From: an uncultured bacterium
GTDB lineage: Bacteria; Patescibacteriota; Andersenbacteria; UBA10190; CAIZMI01
Direction of reading: 5' to 3'
DNA: 47,585 nt
NCBI GenBank assembly: GCA_903934015.1
Contig: CAIZMI010000045.1
Coordinates: 1-47,585, forward strand
Shown one piece after another: positions 15,598-23,803 of the stretch. The position numbers were made by a program, and so were the translations under genes. Each line of letters starts with the position of its first letter. Within the stretch, counting starts at the first letter, position 1. The notes under the pieces are model-generated. The model worked only from the letters and a program-made list of their open reading frames with translations, had not been told where the DNA came from and did no database searches.

Positions 15598-16413
15598 TTA
15601 GGTTTTTCTTAAAAGTGCAAGATATTTTTTGCACATCTTATATTCATATTGTGCGCTGAAGTAGCACCAAAGCCAACCTTGCCAACCGTCCAAAATTCCT
15701 CGTTGTTTTAAAAGTCGTCTAATAAATTGCTTAATTGCACGTTCAGAGAGAAAGCGCAGTCGCGAGAGCAGGTTGCGTGGATTTACATTCACAATTTTAC
15801 CCATTCGGTCATGTCCGGTTTTAAGTAGTTCTTCTGCATCGGCAGATGAGTATTTTTCTTGTCTTTCTAGGTAACCGGCAATCGTTTGGTAGTGGCTATG
15901 GTGCATTAGATAATTTTTTGTGTGACCGGTATCTGGTGCATCAAATTTAATTATTGATTTATCGGTGCGTCTGATTACCTGTTCGTGGACCTCTTTGTTA
16001 TTCCACTCAGCGTCCGTTCTGCTAAAGAGACGCATATTATTTCCGGCTAAATGTTTCAGTGGTTTATTCAAAAACACGGTAATAAGTCGTAACCAATAAT
16101 ATTTAAATTTAGGATTCGCGAGAATTGCGTTGATTTCACTCACTAGTTCGTCAGTAATTTCTTCATCGGCGTCCATGTGAAGAATATAGTCGCAAGCGGT
16201 TTTGCTTACGGCAAAATTTTTCTGTGGTCCGTAACCAAGCCAGTCTTGCTGAAAAACCTTGTCCGTGTATTTTTTTGCAATTTCCACTGTGTTGTCGGTG
16301 CTTCCACTGTCGACAACAATAATCTCGGTCGCGATTTTCTTTGCACTCGCAAGCGCTGTTGCTAAGTATTTTTCTTCATTTTTAACAATACAAACTACGG
16401 CAAGTGTTTTCAT
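15598..16413 (-). CDS. Glycosyltransferase family 2 (WaaE/LgtF-like), 271 aa
   Basis: The GT-A fold begins LAVVCIVKNEEKYLA, with EIIVVDSGSTDNTVEIA and the metal-binding HMDADEEI near residue 80. The later NKEVHEQV and HYQTIAGYLERQEKYS motifs are typical of the WaaE/KdtX/LgtF beta-glucosyltransferase group. It is probably an inner-leaflet transferase that adds the first or second sugar of a glycan. The start overlaps the deacetylase stop by four bases (ATGA type). Confidence 0.87.
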   Translation of the reverse strand: MKTLAVVCIVKNEEKYLATALASAKKIATEIIVVDSGSTDNTVEIAKKYTDKVFQQDWLGYGPQKNFAVSKTACDYILHMDADEEITDELVSEINAILANPKFKYYWLRLITVFLNKPLKHLAGNNMRLFSRTDAEWNNKEVHEQVIRRTDKSIIKFDAPDTGHTKNYLMHHSHYQTIAGYLERQEKYSSADAEELLKTGHDRMGKIVNVNPRNLLSRLRFLSERAIKQFIRRLLKQRGILDGWQGWLWCYFSAQYEYKMCKKYLALLRKT

Positions 16414-17072
16414 TGGGCAACTTTGTTTTCCGAGATAACTTGTCCGATTGTTGCGATGCGAATAGGTAATTGATTGATGAATTTTATGTGAGCTTCAAGT
16501 TCCGTTAATTGAACGGAATGAATTTTATCAGGGTGATTAACGTGGTGAAATGTTTCTATAAGCCATTTATTTTCAACCATGGCGCGGAGTGCCCAAAAAT
16601 TCCATTTCCATGGTGCAAAGTTTTTTTGAGTGGCGTTGAAGGTGCACAGCTCATATTTGTCTTTTGGTGGAAAAGTTTCAAAACCACGCTTCGTTGTTCG
16701 GGCAGATGAAAAATATTCGGTCGCAATTCTTTTTACGCGCGGATCGAATGCGCCCCCTGGATAGATAAGGGAACTTGCGTTTGTTGCTGTCTTGCTTTCG
16801 CTTAAATCCTGCCTGATTTGTTCTTCGGATAAGGTTGAAAGAGGTGAGTGGTTTTTTCCATGGGCCCCCAGCTCATGTCCTTTTTTAAAACAATATTCTT
16901 TCCAGCTTGAAAGAGAAGAGACGTTTGAGTTTTCAGTCTTCGCGACTTTTTCTGTTTCAATCGGTACGGCAATTGTTGCTTTGATTTTGTATTTTTCAAG
17001 CAAAGGTAAAGCATCCGACATTATTTCGGAATACCCATCATCAAAAACAAAAGAAATTATTCCGCGAGTCAT
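16410..17072 (-). CDS. Polysaccharide deacetylase (NodB fold), about 220 aa
   Basis: From ATG at 17072 the protein opens MTRGIISFVFDDGYSE, where FDDG is motif 1 of the NodB deacetylase family (catalytic base and metal Asp). HGKNHSPLS supplies the H-x3-H metal ligands and SLIYPGGAFDPR the later catalytic arginine region. The frame extends upstream to 17198, but those 42 residues resemble no NodB N-terminus and would run into the divergent gene's control region. The 17072 start also has a TATA-like box 5-7 nt before it. The enzyme would remove N-acetyl groups from a surface polysaccharide. Confidence 0.8.
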   Translation of the reverse strand: MTRGIISFVFDDGYSEIMSDALPLLEKYKIKATIAVPIETEKVAKTENSNVSSLSSWKEYCFKKGHELGAHGKNHSPLSTLSEEQIRQDLSESKTATNASSLIYPGGAFDPRVKRIATEYFSSARTTKRGFETFPPKDKYELCTFNATQKNFAPWKWNFWALRAMVENKWLIETFHHVNHPDKIHSVQLTELEAHIKFINQLPIRIATIGQVISENKVAQ

Positions 17073-17242
17073 AAGGTCATATAAAGGCGTCAGACTTCCG
17101 GTTTTGGCTAAACAAGAGGAACCCGCTGTATGTAGATATCGAATTAGCGAGCATTGGTTTACTAGTGAAGGATAACGCCAAAATGAGCGTGTTGACAATA
17201 TGAACGAAATGAAAAAAGTGCAAAATGTTATTCAAAATACTG

Positions 17243-17248
17243 TATACT
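17243..17248 (+). promoter_or_regulatory. -10 box for the GT4 gene at 17255
   Basis: TATACT ends six nt before the ATG at 17255, so the start codon would be at the transcript 5' end. This excludes the further upstream in-frame ATG at 17225. Confidence 0.55.
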
Positions 17249-17254
17249 GCATTT

Positions 17255-18379
17255 ATGACTAAAATTGCTTTTGTAACCAATGCCCCTCCGTTTTCAGGGA
17301 TGGGAAAGCCTGCAAGAGAGGTCTTTTCCCGTCTTAGAGAAAACAATATCGATTCCGATTTTTTTTATCTAGACGCTAGTCATGGGGAGATATTAAAAAA
17401 CGACGAAAAGATCGTTGGGTTAAGAGATTTGCCAAGACCATTGGGCGTGAAACCTGTTCAATGGTGGCGTCTTGCGCGAAAATTACCAAAGCAAGGGTAC
17501 GATTTTTGGCATATTGGAAACCAAACATTGTCTTTTATTCCTCGACAGAATTTTCTACTTACAGTTTATGATCTGATTGAGTTGGTGGATCCGCAGGAAA
17601 TGTTTGGTAGTTTTGTCGCGAAATATTTGTATAAAGGTATTTCAAGGGCTAAACATATTATTTGTGTTTCCGAATATACCAAAAAAGTTTTGCAAAAGGT
17701 CTACCATATTCCTGGTGAAAAAATAACGGTGATCCCCTTGGCGGTGGGTGAGCACTTCAAGCCACTCGAAAATATTCGTCAAAGTATCGGTTATCAAGAA
17801 TTTTTATCGCTAAACAATTTACCCAATAATGCAAAAATTATTTTGCACGTGGGGTCCGATCATCCAAGAAAGAATTTAAATTTATTAGCCGAGATTCTTG
17901 CGAGAGTAAAAAAGTCTGTGCCGAATGTTTACCTGATTAAGGTTGGTGCGCCGGGGCTGAAGGCGGGTCGTCTTGAATTTCAAAACAAATTAAGTGATCT
18001 AAAAGTTAGTGATGCGGTGCGGTTTATTGATAACACTACCGATGAAAAATTAGCGATGATTTATGCCATGGCCGACGTGTTCATTTTTCCTTCCTTGTAT
18101 GAAGGTTTTGGGGTCCCACCGCTCGAAGCGATGGCTTGTGGTTGTCCCGTCGTGGCTTCGAATGCTACCAGTATCCCGGAAGTTATTGGTGATGCTAGTC
18201 CAATGCACGATCCGACGGATATCGTCGGTTTTACTGCATCGGTTCAAAGGGTGTTAAATGATGCAAATTATGCCGCAGAATTAAAGCAAAAAGGTATTGA
18301 GAGAACCAAATTTTTCTCCTGGGATGAGATTGCGAAAAAGACGGCAGAAGTGTACGAAAGTATGCTGTATGCTGTATGA
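17255..18379 (+). CDS. Glycosyltransferase family 4, about 374 aa
   Basis: This is a GT-B enzyme. It has an N-terminal [18 protein letters not shown] loop, the linker [16 protein letters not shown], and the C-terminal [19 protein letters not shown]-x7-E donor site. The start at 17255 is chosen because the -10 box lies between it and the earlier ATG. The last residues (SMLYAV) and the TGA stop are encoded by the left arm of an AGTATGC repeat, so the C-terminus was probably rewritten by the element. It faces the deacetylase operon divergently. Confidence 0.88.
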   Translation: MTKIAFVTNAPPFSGMGKPAREVFSRLRENNIDSDFFYLDASHGEILKNDEKIVGLRDLPRPLGVKPVQWWRLARKLPKQGYDFWHIGNQTLSFIPRQNFLLTVYDLIELVDPQEMFGSFVAKYLYKGISRAKHIICVSEYTKKVLQKVYHIPGEKITVIPLAVGEHFKPLENIRQSIGYQEFLSLNNLPNNAKIILHVGSDHPRKNLNLLAEILARVKKSVPNVYLIKVGAPGLKAGRLEFQNKLSDLKVSDAVRFIDNTTDEKLAMIYAMADVFIFPSLYEGFGVPPLEAMACGCPVVASNATSIPEVIGDASPMHDPTDIVGFTASVQRVLNDANYAAELKQKGIERTKFFSWDEIAKKTAEVYESMLYAV

Positions 18380-18437
18380 AGAATGCTGTATATGTTCGCG
18401 TTCGATACCGCATACAACATACTCAATACAGCATACT
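18359..18437. repeat. AGTATGC inverted-repeat element, copy 2
   Basis: The left arm (from 18359) and right arm (18405-18437) contain the same AGTATGCNGTAT units as the copies at 4034, 30549 and 31357. The left arm forms the 3' end of the GT4 coding region. Only about a dozen bases separate the arms. Confidence 0.88.
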
Positions 18438-18441
18438 ATGG

Positions 18442-18470
18442 TTGACATAATCAAAATACAATATTACATT
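18442..18470 (+). promoter_or_regulatory. Promoter of the nonulosonate synthase gene
   Basis: TTGACA (18442-18447) with TACATT (18465-18470), 17 nt apart, lies directly after the repeat. The ATG at 18479 is eight nt past the -10, again predicting almost no leader. Confidence 0.55.
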
Positions 18471-18478
18471 ATACAGTC

Positions 18479-20359
18479 ATGATTGAGAGAAAATTAACTA
18501 TCGGTAACCGCCTTATTGGATCAGGAGAACCATGCTTTATTATCGCGGAAGCAGGGGTAAATCATAATGGCAGCATGGTTCGGGCCAAACAATTGATTGA
18601 TGCGGCAGCCATGGCCGGTGCGGATGCAGTCAAATTTCAAAAGAGAAATCTCGAAGAAATTTATCAGAAAAAAGTATTGGATAATCCGAATGATTCTGAA
18701 CAAAAATATCAATTTTTGATCCCGATGCTCAAAGAGTTTGAATTAAGCAATGATCAATTCAAGGAGTTGGAAAAATATGCCAAGGAAAAAGGGATTATGT
18801 TTTTGGTTAATCCCTGGGATATTAAGAGTGCCGACAAACTTGAAGAACTTTTTGATATTCCTTTTTATAAAATAGGATCTCCCGATTTAACCAATTCGGA
18901 GCTTCTTTCACATGTCGCAGATTTTGGAAAGCCGATGGTTTTGTCGACAGGAATGAGTACGACTGAGGAAATTAAAGAAACAGTCAAACTGTTGGAAGAG
19001 AATAAAGTAAACTTTGCCCTATTGCATTGCAATAGTACATATCCGGCACCGTTCGACAAAATCAATTTGAAATTTATGGAAAAGTTGCGCGAGTTTGGCG
19101 TACCGGTTGGTTATTCCGGCCACGAGCGTGGCATTACTGTTGCCATGGGAGCTGTTGCGATGGGCGCGTCGATCATAGAGCGTCACTTAACGACCGATAA
19201 AAATTTGGAAGGAACAGATCATAAGGCCAGTTTATTGCCGGAAGAATTTAAGCAAATGGTGCAAGGAATTCGCGAAGTGGAAATGTCCCTGGGTAAAGCA
19301 GAGCGAATTTTGTCGCAAGGTGAAATGATGAATCGGGAAATTTTGGGAAAGAGTATTATTGTTGGAAAATTTATTCCTGACGGTACGATTATTACTCGCG
19401 AGATGTTGGAAATTAAGAGTCCCGCCAAGGGTTTATCGCCACAGCGTCTCAAGGATGTTGTGGGTGTTACGGCTCAACGCGATATTTTTGCAGGTGAGTT
19501 TATTACGGAAGATGATTTAAAGGATGATAGCTTGATGCGCAATTTTAGGAGTGATGATATTAAGTGGCAATGGGGTATCGTTGTTCGTTTTCATGATTTT
19601 CAAAAGTATTTGCCATACGAGCCGAAATTATTTGAATTTCATCTGAGCGATAAGGATCTGGAGATGAGTTTGCCTGACGGAAATTTTAAGCAAGAGTTGA
19701 TTGTTCATGCTCCTGAGTATAGTTATCGCACTTACTTGAATTTGGTTTCGGTAAATAAAGAAGAACGGGAACTCGCTTTGAAAAATTTGCAAAAGAGTTT
19801 GGACTTAACGAAAAAGCTAGGGGAAAAATTTACCGGTAAACCCAAATTTGTATTTCACTCCGGGGGTGTTACCTTGGCGCCATATGATAAACCACAAGAA
19901 TTGGTACAAATCCTCGTAGATATGATTGGTCGACTAAAGGGGGATGGGGTGGAGATCTTGCCGGAAAATTTGCCGGCTCGGAATTGGATTTTCGGCGGTG
20001 AATATGTAACAAACATTTTTATGTTTGCCGACGAAATTAAAAAGATTTTGGATCAAACTGGGCTTAAAATGTGCTTTGATACTTCGCATTCAATGTTGGC
20101 TTGTAACATGCATAATATTGATATTTACGAAGAAATTAAAAAGTTGCGACCATATATTAGTCACATGCATATCTCAGACGGTGCGGGTGTGGGGGAAGAG
20201 GGTCTTCAAGTTGGTAAAGGTGAAATTGATTGGGCGAAACTAATGGGGGTGATGGATGGTTATCAAAATACAATGGTGCCGGAAATTTGGCAGGGTCATT
20301 TGCATAACGGGCGTGGCTTTTTTCAGGCACTAACGCACTTGAAGGGGTATATGAAATGA
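18479..20359 (+). CDS. NeuB-like nonulosonate synthase fused to a TIM-barrel (AP-endonuclease-2/sugar isomerase fold) domain
   Basis: The protein has 626 residues in three parts. Residues 1-280 form the NeuB TIM barrel (AEAGVNHNG at 23-31, the KFQKR lysine region and HCNSTYPAP), which condenses phosphoenolpyruvate with an amino-sugar or sugar to make a nonulosonic acid. About 285-345 is the SAF (antifreeze-like) cap, GKSIIVGKFIPDG to FITEDDL. From about 350 there is a second barrel with the likely metal ligands of AP-endonuclease-2-family isomerases: FVFHSGG, EILPENLP, CFDTSHSM, HMHISD and VPEIWQGH. Typical NeuB proteins have about 340 residues and lack the third part. The C-terminal domain might epimerise, isomerise or prepare the sugar substrate, which is inference. 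Confidence 0.88.
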   Translation: MIERKLTIGNRLIGSGEPCFIIAEAGVNHNGSMVRAKQLIDAAAMAGADAVKFQKRNLEEIYQKKVLDNPNDSEQKYQFLIPMLKEFELSNDQFKELEKYAKEKGIMFLVNPWDIKSADKLEELFDIPFYKIGSPDLTNSELLSHVADFGKPMVLSTGMSTTEEIKETVKLLEENKVNFALLHCNSTYPAPFDKINLKFMEKLREFGVPVGYSGHERGITVAMGAVAMGASIIERHLTTDKNLEGTDHKASLLPEEFKQMVQGIREVEMSLGKAERILSQGEMMNREILGKSIIVGKFIPDGTIITREMLEIKSPAKGLSPQRLKDVVGVTAQRDIFAGEFITEDDLKDDSLMRNFRSDDIKWQWGIVVRFHDFQKYLPYEPKLFEFHLSDKDLEMSLPDGNFKQELIVHAPEYSYRTYLNLVSVNKEERELALKNLQKSLDLTKKLGEKFTGKPKFVFHSGGVTLAPYDKPQELVQILVDMIGRLKGDGVEILPENLPARNWIFGGEYVTNIFMFADEIKKILDQTGLKMCFDTSHSMLACNMHNIDIYEEIKKLRPYISHMHISDGAGVGEEGLQVGKGEIDWAKLMGVMDGYQNTMVPEIWQGHLHNGRGFFQALTHLKGYMK

Positions 20360-20362
20360 ACA

Positions 20363-20430
20363 TTTTTACAACAAAACATCAAAATAGTTCTGTCTGCGGA
20401 ATGAACAATTTTGATGTTTTGTTGTAAAAA
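20363..20430. repeat. Long hairpin with conserved TGTCTGCGGAA loop, copy 2
   Basis: A 28-bp stem with one mismatch (20363-20390 with 20403-20430) closes the 12-nt loop TGTCTGCGGAAT (20391-20402). The stem differs entirely from copy 1 at 15513-15586. It lies between the synthase stop and the methyltransferase start. Confidence 0.92.
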
Positions 20431-20450
20431 GCAGATTATTAATTTGAAAT

Positions 20451-21242
20451 ATGTATAAACTTGAAAAGTTCTATCCCAAAGGTTTTGACCCGGCTCGTTA
20501 CTGGGAAGATCGTTATGCGCAAGAGCATGCGGCGGGAAAAAGCAGTGAAGAATACGCCAAGCAAGAGTTTTGGCCATTAATGGAGAAATATCTTTCTAAA
20601 GAAAAACTCTATCTAGATGCCGGTTGCGGGATTGGTGGTTGGATTATTTTCTTGAAGGAGCAGGGTTATAACGTGGAAGGGATTGATTTTGCGGCACGAA
20701 CTTTGCGGGCACTGATTGAGTATGACCCTGATTTGAAACTTAAAATGGCAACAATGACGGGGATTCCGTATGCCGATAGTTCGTTGGACGGATTGCTGTC
20801 TATCGGGACATTGGAATATGTAAAAGACAAAGTTCCGATGGCTTTGAAAGAAGTCAATCGTGTCCTTAAAAAAGATGCCGTATTTTTTATGGAAGTACCG
20901 ATTGCCAACACGTTGCGTAACTTAATCTATATCCCCCTTAAAAAAATCGAGCGGATGATTAAAGTGGCGCAAGGCCTGCAACCGACTTTTAGTAATTATC
21001 TTTTTGAAAAGGAAAATTTTCTGACACTGCTTAAAGAAAATGGTTTTGAAGTTTTAGAAGTGAAACCTCATGAATTGCCGGACAAGAATAGTCATTATTG
21101 CTTGTACGTGGATTATCCATTTTTACGTGGCAATGAGCCCTACAAATTAAATATTTTGGGTAAGTTAATCAAAAAAGTAGCAAACGCAATTTCGCCATGG
21201 ATTGCATCGACCGGTATGGTAGTAGTGGCAAAAAAACTTTAG
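20451..21242 (+). CDS. Class I SAM-dependent methyltransferase, 263 aa
   Basis: Residues 52-60 or so (YLDAGCGIGGW) form motif I, followed by VEGIDFAARTL (motif II) and LDGLLSIGTLEYVKD (motif III region), all typical of methyltransferase family 11/25. The C-terminal region carries a basic, partly hydrophobic segment that may contact membrane or polymer. In its cluster it most likely methylates a sugar or glycan end. It follows the fused synthase after a hairpin spacer, on the same strand. Confidence 0.85.
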   Translation: MYKLEKFYPKGFDPARYWEDRYAQEHAAGKSSEEYAKQEFWPLMEKYLSKEKLYLDAGCGIGGWIIFLKEQGYNVEGIDFAARTLRALIEYDPDLKLKMATMTGIPYADSSLDGLLSIGTLEYVKDKVPMALKEVNRVLKKDAVFFMEVPIANTLRNLIYIPLKKIERMIKVAQGLQPTFSNYLFEKENFLTLLKENGFEVLEVKPHELPDKNSHYCLYVDYPFLRGNEPYKLNILGKLIKKVANAISPWIASTGMVVVAKKL

Positions 21243-21280
21243 GGTGTATCTTTAAAGTATCGACTTTAAGGATACTCCCT
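21241..21280. repeat. 18-bp inverted repeat after the methyltransferase
   Basis: AGGGTGTATCTTTAAAGT (21241-21258) pairs with 21263-21280, with two mismatches and loop ATCG. It overlaps the last bases of the methyltransferase gene. A small GGAG/CTCC hairpin follows. There is no T-run, so it is not a classical terminator. Confidence 0.8.
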
Positions 21281-21331
21281 AAAGTCTGGAGTAGTCTCCG
21301 AGTAATTATTCATAATTCATCATTCATATCC

Positions 21332-22138
21332 ATGAACGACCTAACAAAGTTTGAACTAAAAGGGAAAACTGTATTGGTAACCGGTGGAGCTGGTTTCCTT
21401 GGACAGCTTTTTGGAAAATCGTTGGCAGATGCTGGTGCCAATGTAGTTTTAGCAGATTTGAATTTGGAAGCGTCTGAAAAAGCGGCGAGCGAGATTTCTG
21501 CGCAAACCGGCGGAACAGTTATCGGTGTCGCTATGGATGTTACCAACAAAGAAAATATCACCACGACAATCGAAATGATTGTCAGTAAGTTTGGCAGTCT
21601 CGACGTGGCAGTAAATAATGCGGGGCTTGATCCAAAGTTTGACGCGACTGTCCCGACCAACGACAAACAATTCGAAAATTATCCGGAAGAATTTATTCGT
21701 AAAAGTTTGGAAGTAAATTTATTGGGCGCAACCTTGGTTGCCCAAGCGTCGGTAAGGCAGATGCTGAAGCAGGGAAACGGCAACATTGTAAACATTTCTT
21801 CTTTGTATGGTATTAATGGCCCTGATCAAAAAATCTATCCGGAAGGCACGCAGAAACCGGTGGATTATTCCATTTCAAAAGGTGGATTAGTGATGCTGAC
21901 AAAGTGGTTGGCAACTTCTTATGCCAGCAAAGGAATTCGTACTAACACAATGACTCTTGGTGGAGTGATTCGTAATCATCCGGAAGATTTTCAAAAGAAA
22001 TACGGCGCGAAAGTGCCGGACGGAAAAATGGTCGGACAAGATGAAATCGGCGCACCATTGGTTTTCCTTGCTTCCCAAGCATCATCTGGTGTGAACGGTT
22101 GTAACTTGATAGTAGACCACGGCTTCTCGGCGTATTGA
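21332..22138 (+). CDS. Short-chain dehydrogenase/reductase (SDR), 268 aa
   Basis: Classical SDR signatures are present: cofactor site TGGAGFLG near residues 16-23, NNAGLDP, catalytic Ser in VNISSLYG, and YSISKGG as the catalytic YxxxK. The acidic ADLNLEAS after the second strand suggests NAD preference. The start at 21332 places the cofactor motif at the usual distance; an upstream in-frame ATG at 21197 lies inside the methyltransferase gene and is unlikely. In this cluster it may act on a nonulosonate precursor. Confidence 0.88.
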   Translation: MNDLTKFELKGKTVLVTGGAGFLGQLFGKSLADAGANVVLADLNLEASEKAASEISAQTGGTVIGVAMDVTNKENITTTIEMIVSKFGSLDVAVNNAGLDPKFDATVPTNDKQFENYPEEFIRKSLEVNLLGATLVAQASVRQMLKQGNGNIVNISSLYGINGPDQKIYPEGTQKPVDYSISKGGLVMLTKWLATSYASKGIRTNTMTLGGVIRNHPEDFQKKYGAKVPDGKMVGQDEIGAPLVFLASQASSGVNGCNLIVDHGFSAY

Positions 22139-22163
22139 CAAAAGATTGGAAAAATAGTACAGT
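22135..22163 (+). promoter_or_regulatory. Promoter with about 100-nt structured leader for the gene at 22269
   Basis: TTGACA (22135-22140) and TACAGT (22158-22163) are exactly 17 nt apart; the -35 overlaps the SDR stop codon. The leader contains TTGGC/GCCAA (22174-22188) and CAAGCC/GGCTTG (22195-22215) hairpins. It ends with SD GGAGG at 22257-22261, seven nt before the ATG. Confidence 0.7.
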
Positions 22164-22268
22164 TTCGTGTTATTTGGCGCTGTGCCAAGTAGACCAAGCC
22201 AGTCGGTTGGGCTTGTTAAACATTCAACCACCCTGTTCGTTCAGAACCTGTAGTTTGGAGGGGTTTCA

Positions 22269-22637
22269 ATGGCCCTGCGTATTGGTCCCACGGTAAATTC
22301 CAACTCTCGTTCCTTAACGCTCTTGTGGGCGGAAAGAACCACTGTCACGGTGATGCTTCAGTGTAAACAGGAGAAGGAGGAGGTTGGGCTCGGCGAGTTT
22401 CTGTTGGAGGAATTGGTACAGTGTGAAATCTGGAACCTCCGGCTGACTTACCCGGCTGAAGAACAAAGCATGGAACGGAAGAACGATGACTGCCATGTCA
22501 ATGTTATTTTCCAACTGGACGAATCCGTGATGCATCCGTTCAAGTTCATGCGCGCCCTTAATCGTCGACTTTTTGTGGCGGTTGAAAATGCGCGAAGAAG
22601 AGCTCGGGGTGCCTACGAAAAAACCACTGAGAAGTAG
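22269..22637 (+). CDS. Unknown small protein, 122 aa, with own promoter, SD and terminator
   Basis: I do not recognise this protein. It is soluble with no signal peptide; the middle part has alternating strands (TVTVMLQC, CHVNVIFQLDE) and the C-terminus is strongly basic and helical (RALNRRLFVAVENARRRAR), so nucleic-acid binding is possible. The coding region is GC-richer than its neighbours and uses different codons. The unit is complete: promoter, 100-nt structured leader, SD and strong terminator. That layout resembles the cassettes at 11966 and 27904 and suggests separate acquisition or separate regulation. Confidence 0.6.
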   Translation: MALRIGPTVNSNSRSLTLLWAERTTVTVMLQCKQEKEEVGLGEFLLEELVQCEIWNLRLTYPAEEQSMERKNDDCHVNVIFQLDESVMHPFKFMRALNRRLFVAVENARRRARGAYEKTTEK

Positions 22638-22688
22638 CGGCGAGTGTTCTCGGTCGTCACGTGGTGCGTTGAATACTGTTTCTTGAAT

Positions 22689-22718
22689 ATCCGGCGCTCT
22701 TCCGCCGGATTTTTTTTT
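22689..22718 (+). terminator. Intrinsic terminator after the gene at 22269
   Basis: The stem ATCCGGCG (22689-22696) pairs with CGCCGGAT (22703-22710), with loop CTCTTC, followed by eight T residues (22711-22718). Confidence 0.92.
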
Positions 22719-22744
22719 GCTTGCGTAAAACAGATTAACCACGT

Positions 22745-22786
22745 CCGTTCACGGAACGGAGCAAGATTGCTCCGTTCCGTGAACGG
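22745..22786. repeat. Perfect 20-bp inverted repeat with 2-nt spacer
   Basis: Positions 22745-22764 and 22767-22786 are perfect inverted copies separated by GA; the inner part reads GGAGCAA/TTGCTCC. It lies between convergent genes. There is no adjacent T-run, so it is a palindromic element rather than a simple terminator. Confidence 0.9.
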
Positions 22787-22801
22787 TGCAGGGTTTCGGC
22801 C

Positions 22802-23746
22802 TTAGACCGCCGGCCACTTGGCCGGATCTACTTGCATGGGATCTTCTATTGCTAATTCACGGAGTCTGACCAAAACATCGTCCGGTAATGGTCCCGCAGA
22901 TACGGCCGAGACCATACCAGCAATTCGTTCCGGTTTTGTTGTTCCCATTAAAGCTGTTGAAACGGCCGGGTTACTAATCACAAAGCGCATCGCGAGTGTT
23001 GGTAAATCCATTCCGAGTTCCGTTGCAATCTTCTCTGCTTGTCGGGAATTTTCTTTTAAGACAGAAAGTTGTTCCGGTAATTGCTCCCGGCGTGTTGGCG
23101 TGAGTGATCCCTTAAGTAAAACGGAACGATTGATAACGCCAACATCATTTTTCATCGCTTCGGTCATCACCTGCGCAACCATGCGTTGGTCCATGATACT
23201 GTGTGCAAGTTGCAGGGTTTTAAAGAAGTTAGTTTTGATGGCGGCAAGTGGTGCCTCTTCGCCGCGCGTTGAAATGCCAACATGTTGCACTTTTCCAGTA
23301 CTAACCAATTCGCGAAGAATGTCTGCAATTTCTCCTCGTTCAATTTGCTCTGGTGTTGCGTAGTGAAGTTGGAGTAGTTGTAATGAATCGGTTTGTAGTT
23401 TTCTGAGGCTTTCTTCCACATCGCCGACAATTAGTTGTTTCAACTCATCGCCATGAGGATCAATCCCTTTTTCCAGGGGCATCCCGCATTTTGTACCAAT
23501 GACGATACCTGGCATTTTTACGATACCGGATTTTCCGATGCGTTCCTCTGATAACCCATACCCGCGGGCGGTATCGATGTATGTTATACCTGAATCAACC
23601 GCCGTTTTTAAAATTGTGATCGCTACCTGCTCACTCGGCACTTCTTTCTTGCCAATTCCATATTCAAGTCCTAATTCCACTGTTCCCAATCCCAACACAG
23701 ATACTTCTAAACCTGTGCTGCCTAATTTTTTCATTTGTATTGTCAT
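22802..23746 (-). CDS. Aldo/keto reductase, 314 aa
   Basis: This is an NAD(P)H-dependent (beta/alpha)8 reductase. N-terminal GSTGLEVSVLGLGT is followed by YIDTARGYGLSEE (catalytic Asp and Tyr), GTKCG (catalytic Lys) and LLQLHYA (catalytic His), so the tetrad appears complete. Members of this family sit beside CMP-nonulosonate genes in several bacterial surface-glycan clusters, and the divergent YhcH-like and cytidylyltransferase genes here fit that pattern. The start at 23746 has a TAACAT box a few bases upstream on the minus strand. Confidence 0.88.
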   Translation of the reverse strand: MTIQMKKLGSTGLEVSVLGLGTVELGLEYGIGKKEVPSEQVAITILKTAVDSGITYIDTARGYGLSEERIGKSGIVKMPGIVIGTKCGMPLEKGIDPHGDELKQLIVGDVEESLRKLQTDSLQLLQLHYATPEQIERGEIADILRELVSTGKVQHVGISTRGEEAPLAAIKTNFFKTLQLAHSIMDQRMVAQVMTEAMKNDVGVINRSVLLKGSLTPTRREQLPEQLSVLKENSRQAEKIATELGMDLPTLAMRFVISNPAVSTALMGTTKPERIAGMVSAVSAGPLPDDVLVRLRELAIEDPMQVDPAKWPAV

Positions 23747-23791
23747 AATGTTATGTTACGAGGGAACAAGGAATAGTCAACCTTATTGCTG

Positions 23792-23797
23792 TATAAT
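23792..23797 (+). promoter_or_regulatory. -10 box fixing the start of the YhcH-like gene
   Basis: TATAAT ends six nt before the ATG at 23804. The earlier in-frame ATG at 23786 precedes the box and cannot be in this transcript. Confidence 0.6.
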
Positions 23798-23803
23798 AAA
23801 AGC

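Noticed and set aside
17225-17254. Longer start of the GT4 gene at 17225
   Set aside because: The -10 box TATACT lies between this ATG and the one at 17255, and GT4 proteins normally begin at the VTNAPP-like strand.
15513-20430. Integron attC sites as an explanation for the two conserved-loop hairpins
   Set aside because: No R-box core (GTTRRRY) or integrase is seen, and attC sites do not share a fixed 12-nt loop with unrelated stems.
22314-22742. Minus-strand frame of 142 codons over the gene at 22269
   Set aside because: It runs through the terminator hairpin, has no start signal, and the plus-strand gene has promoter, SD and terminator.
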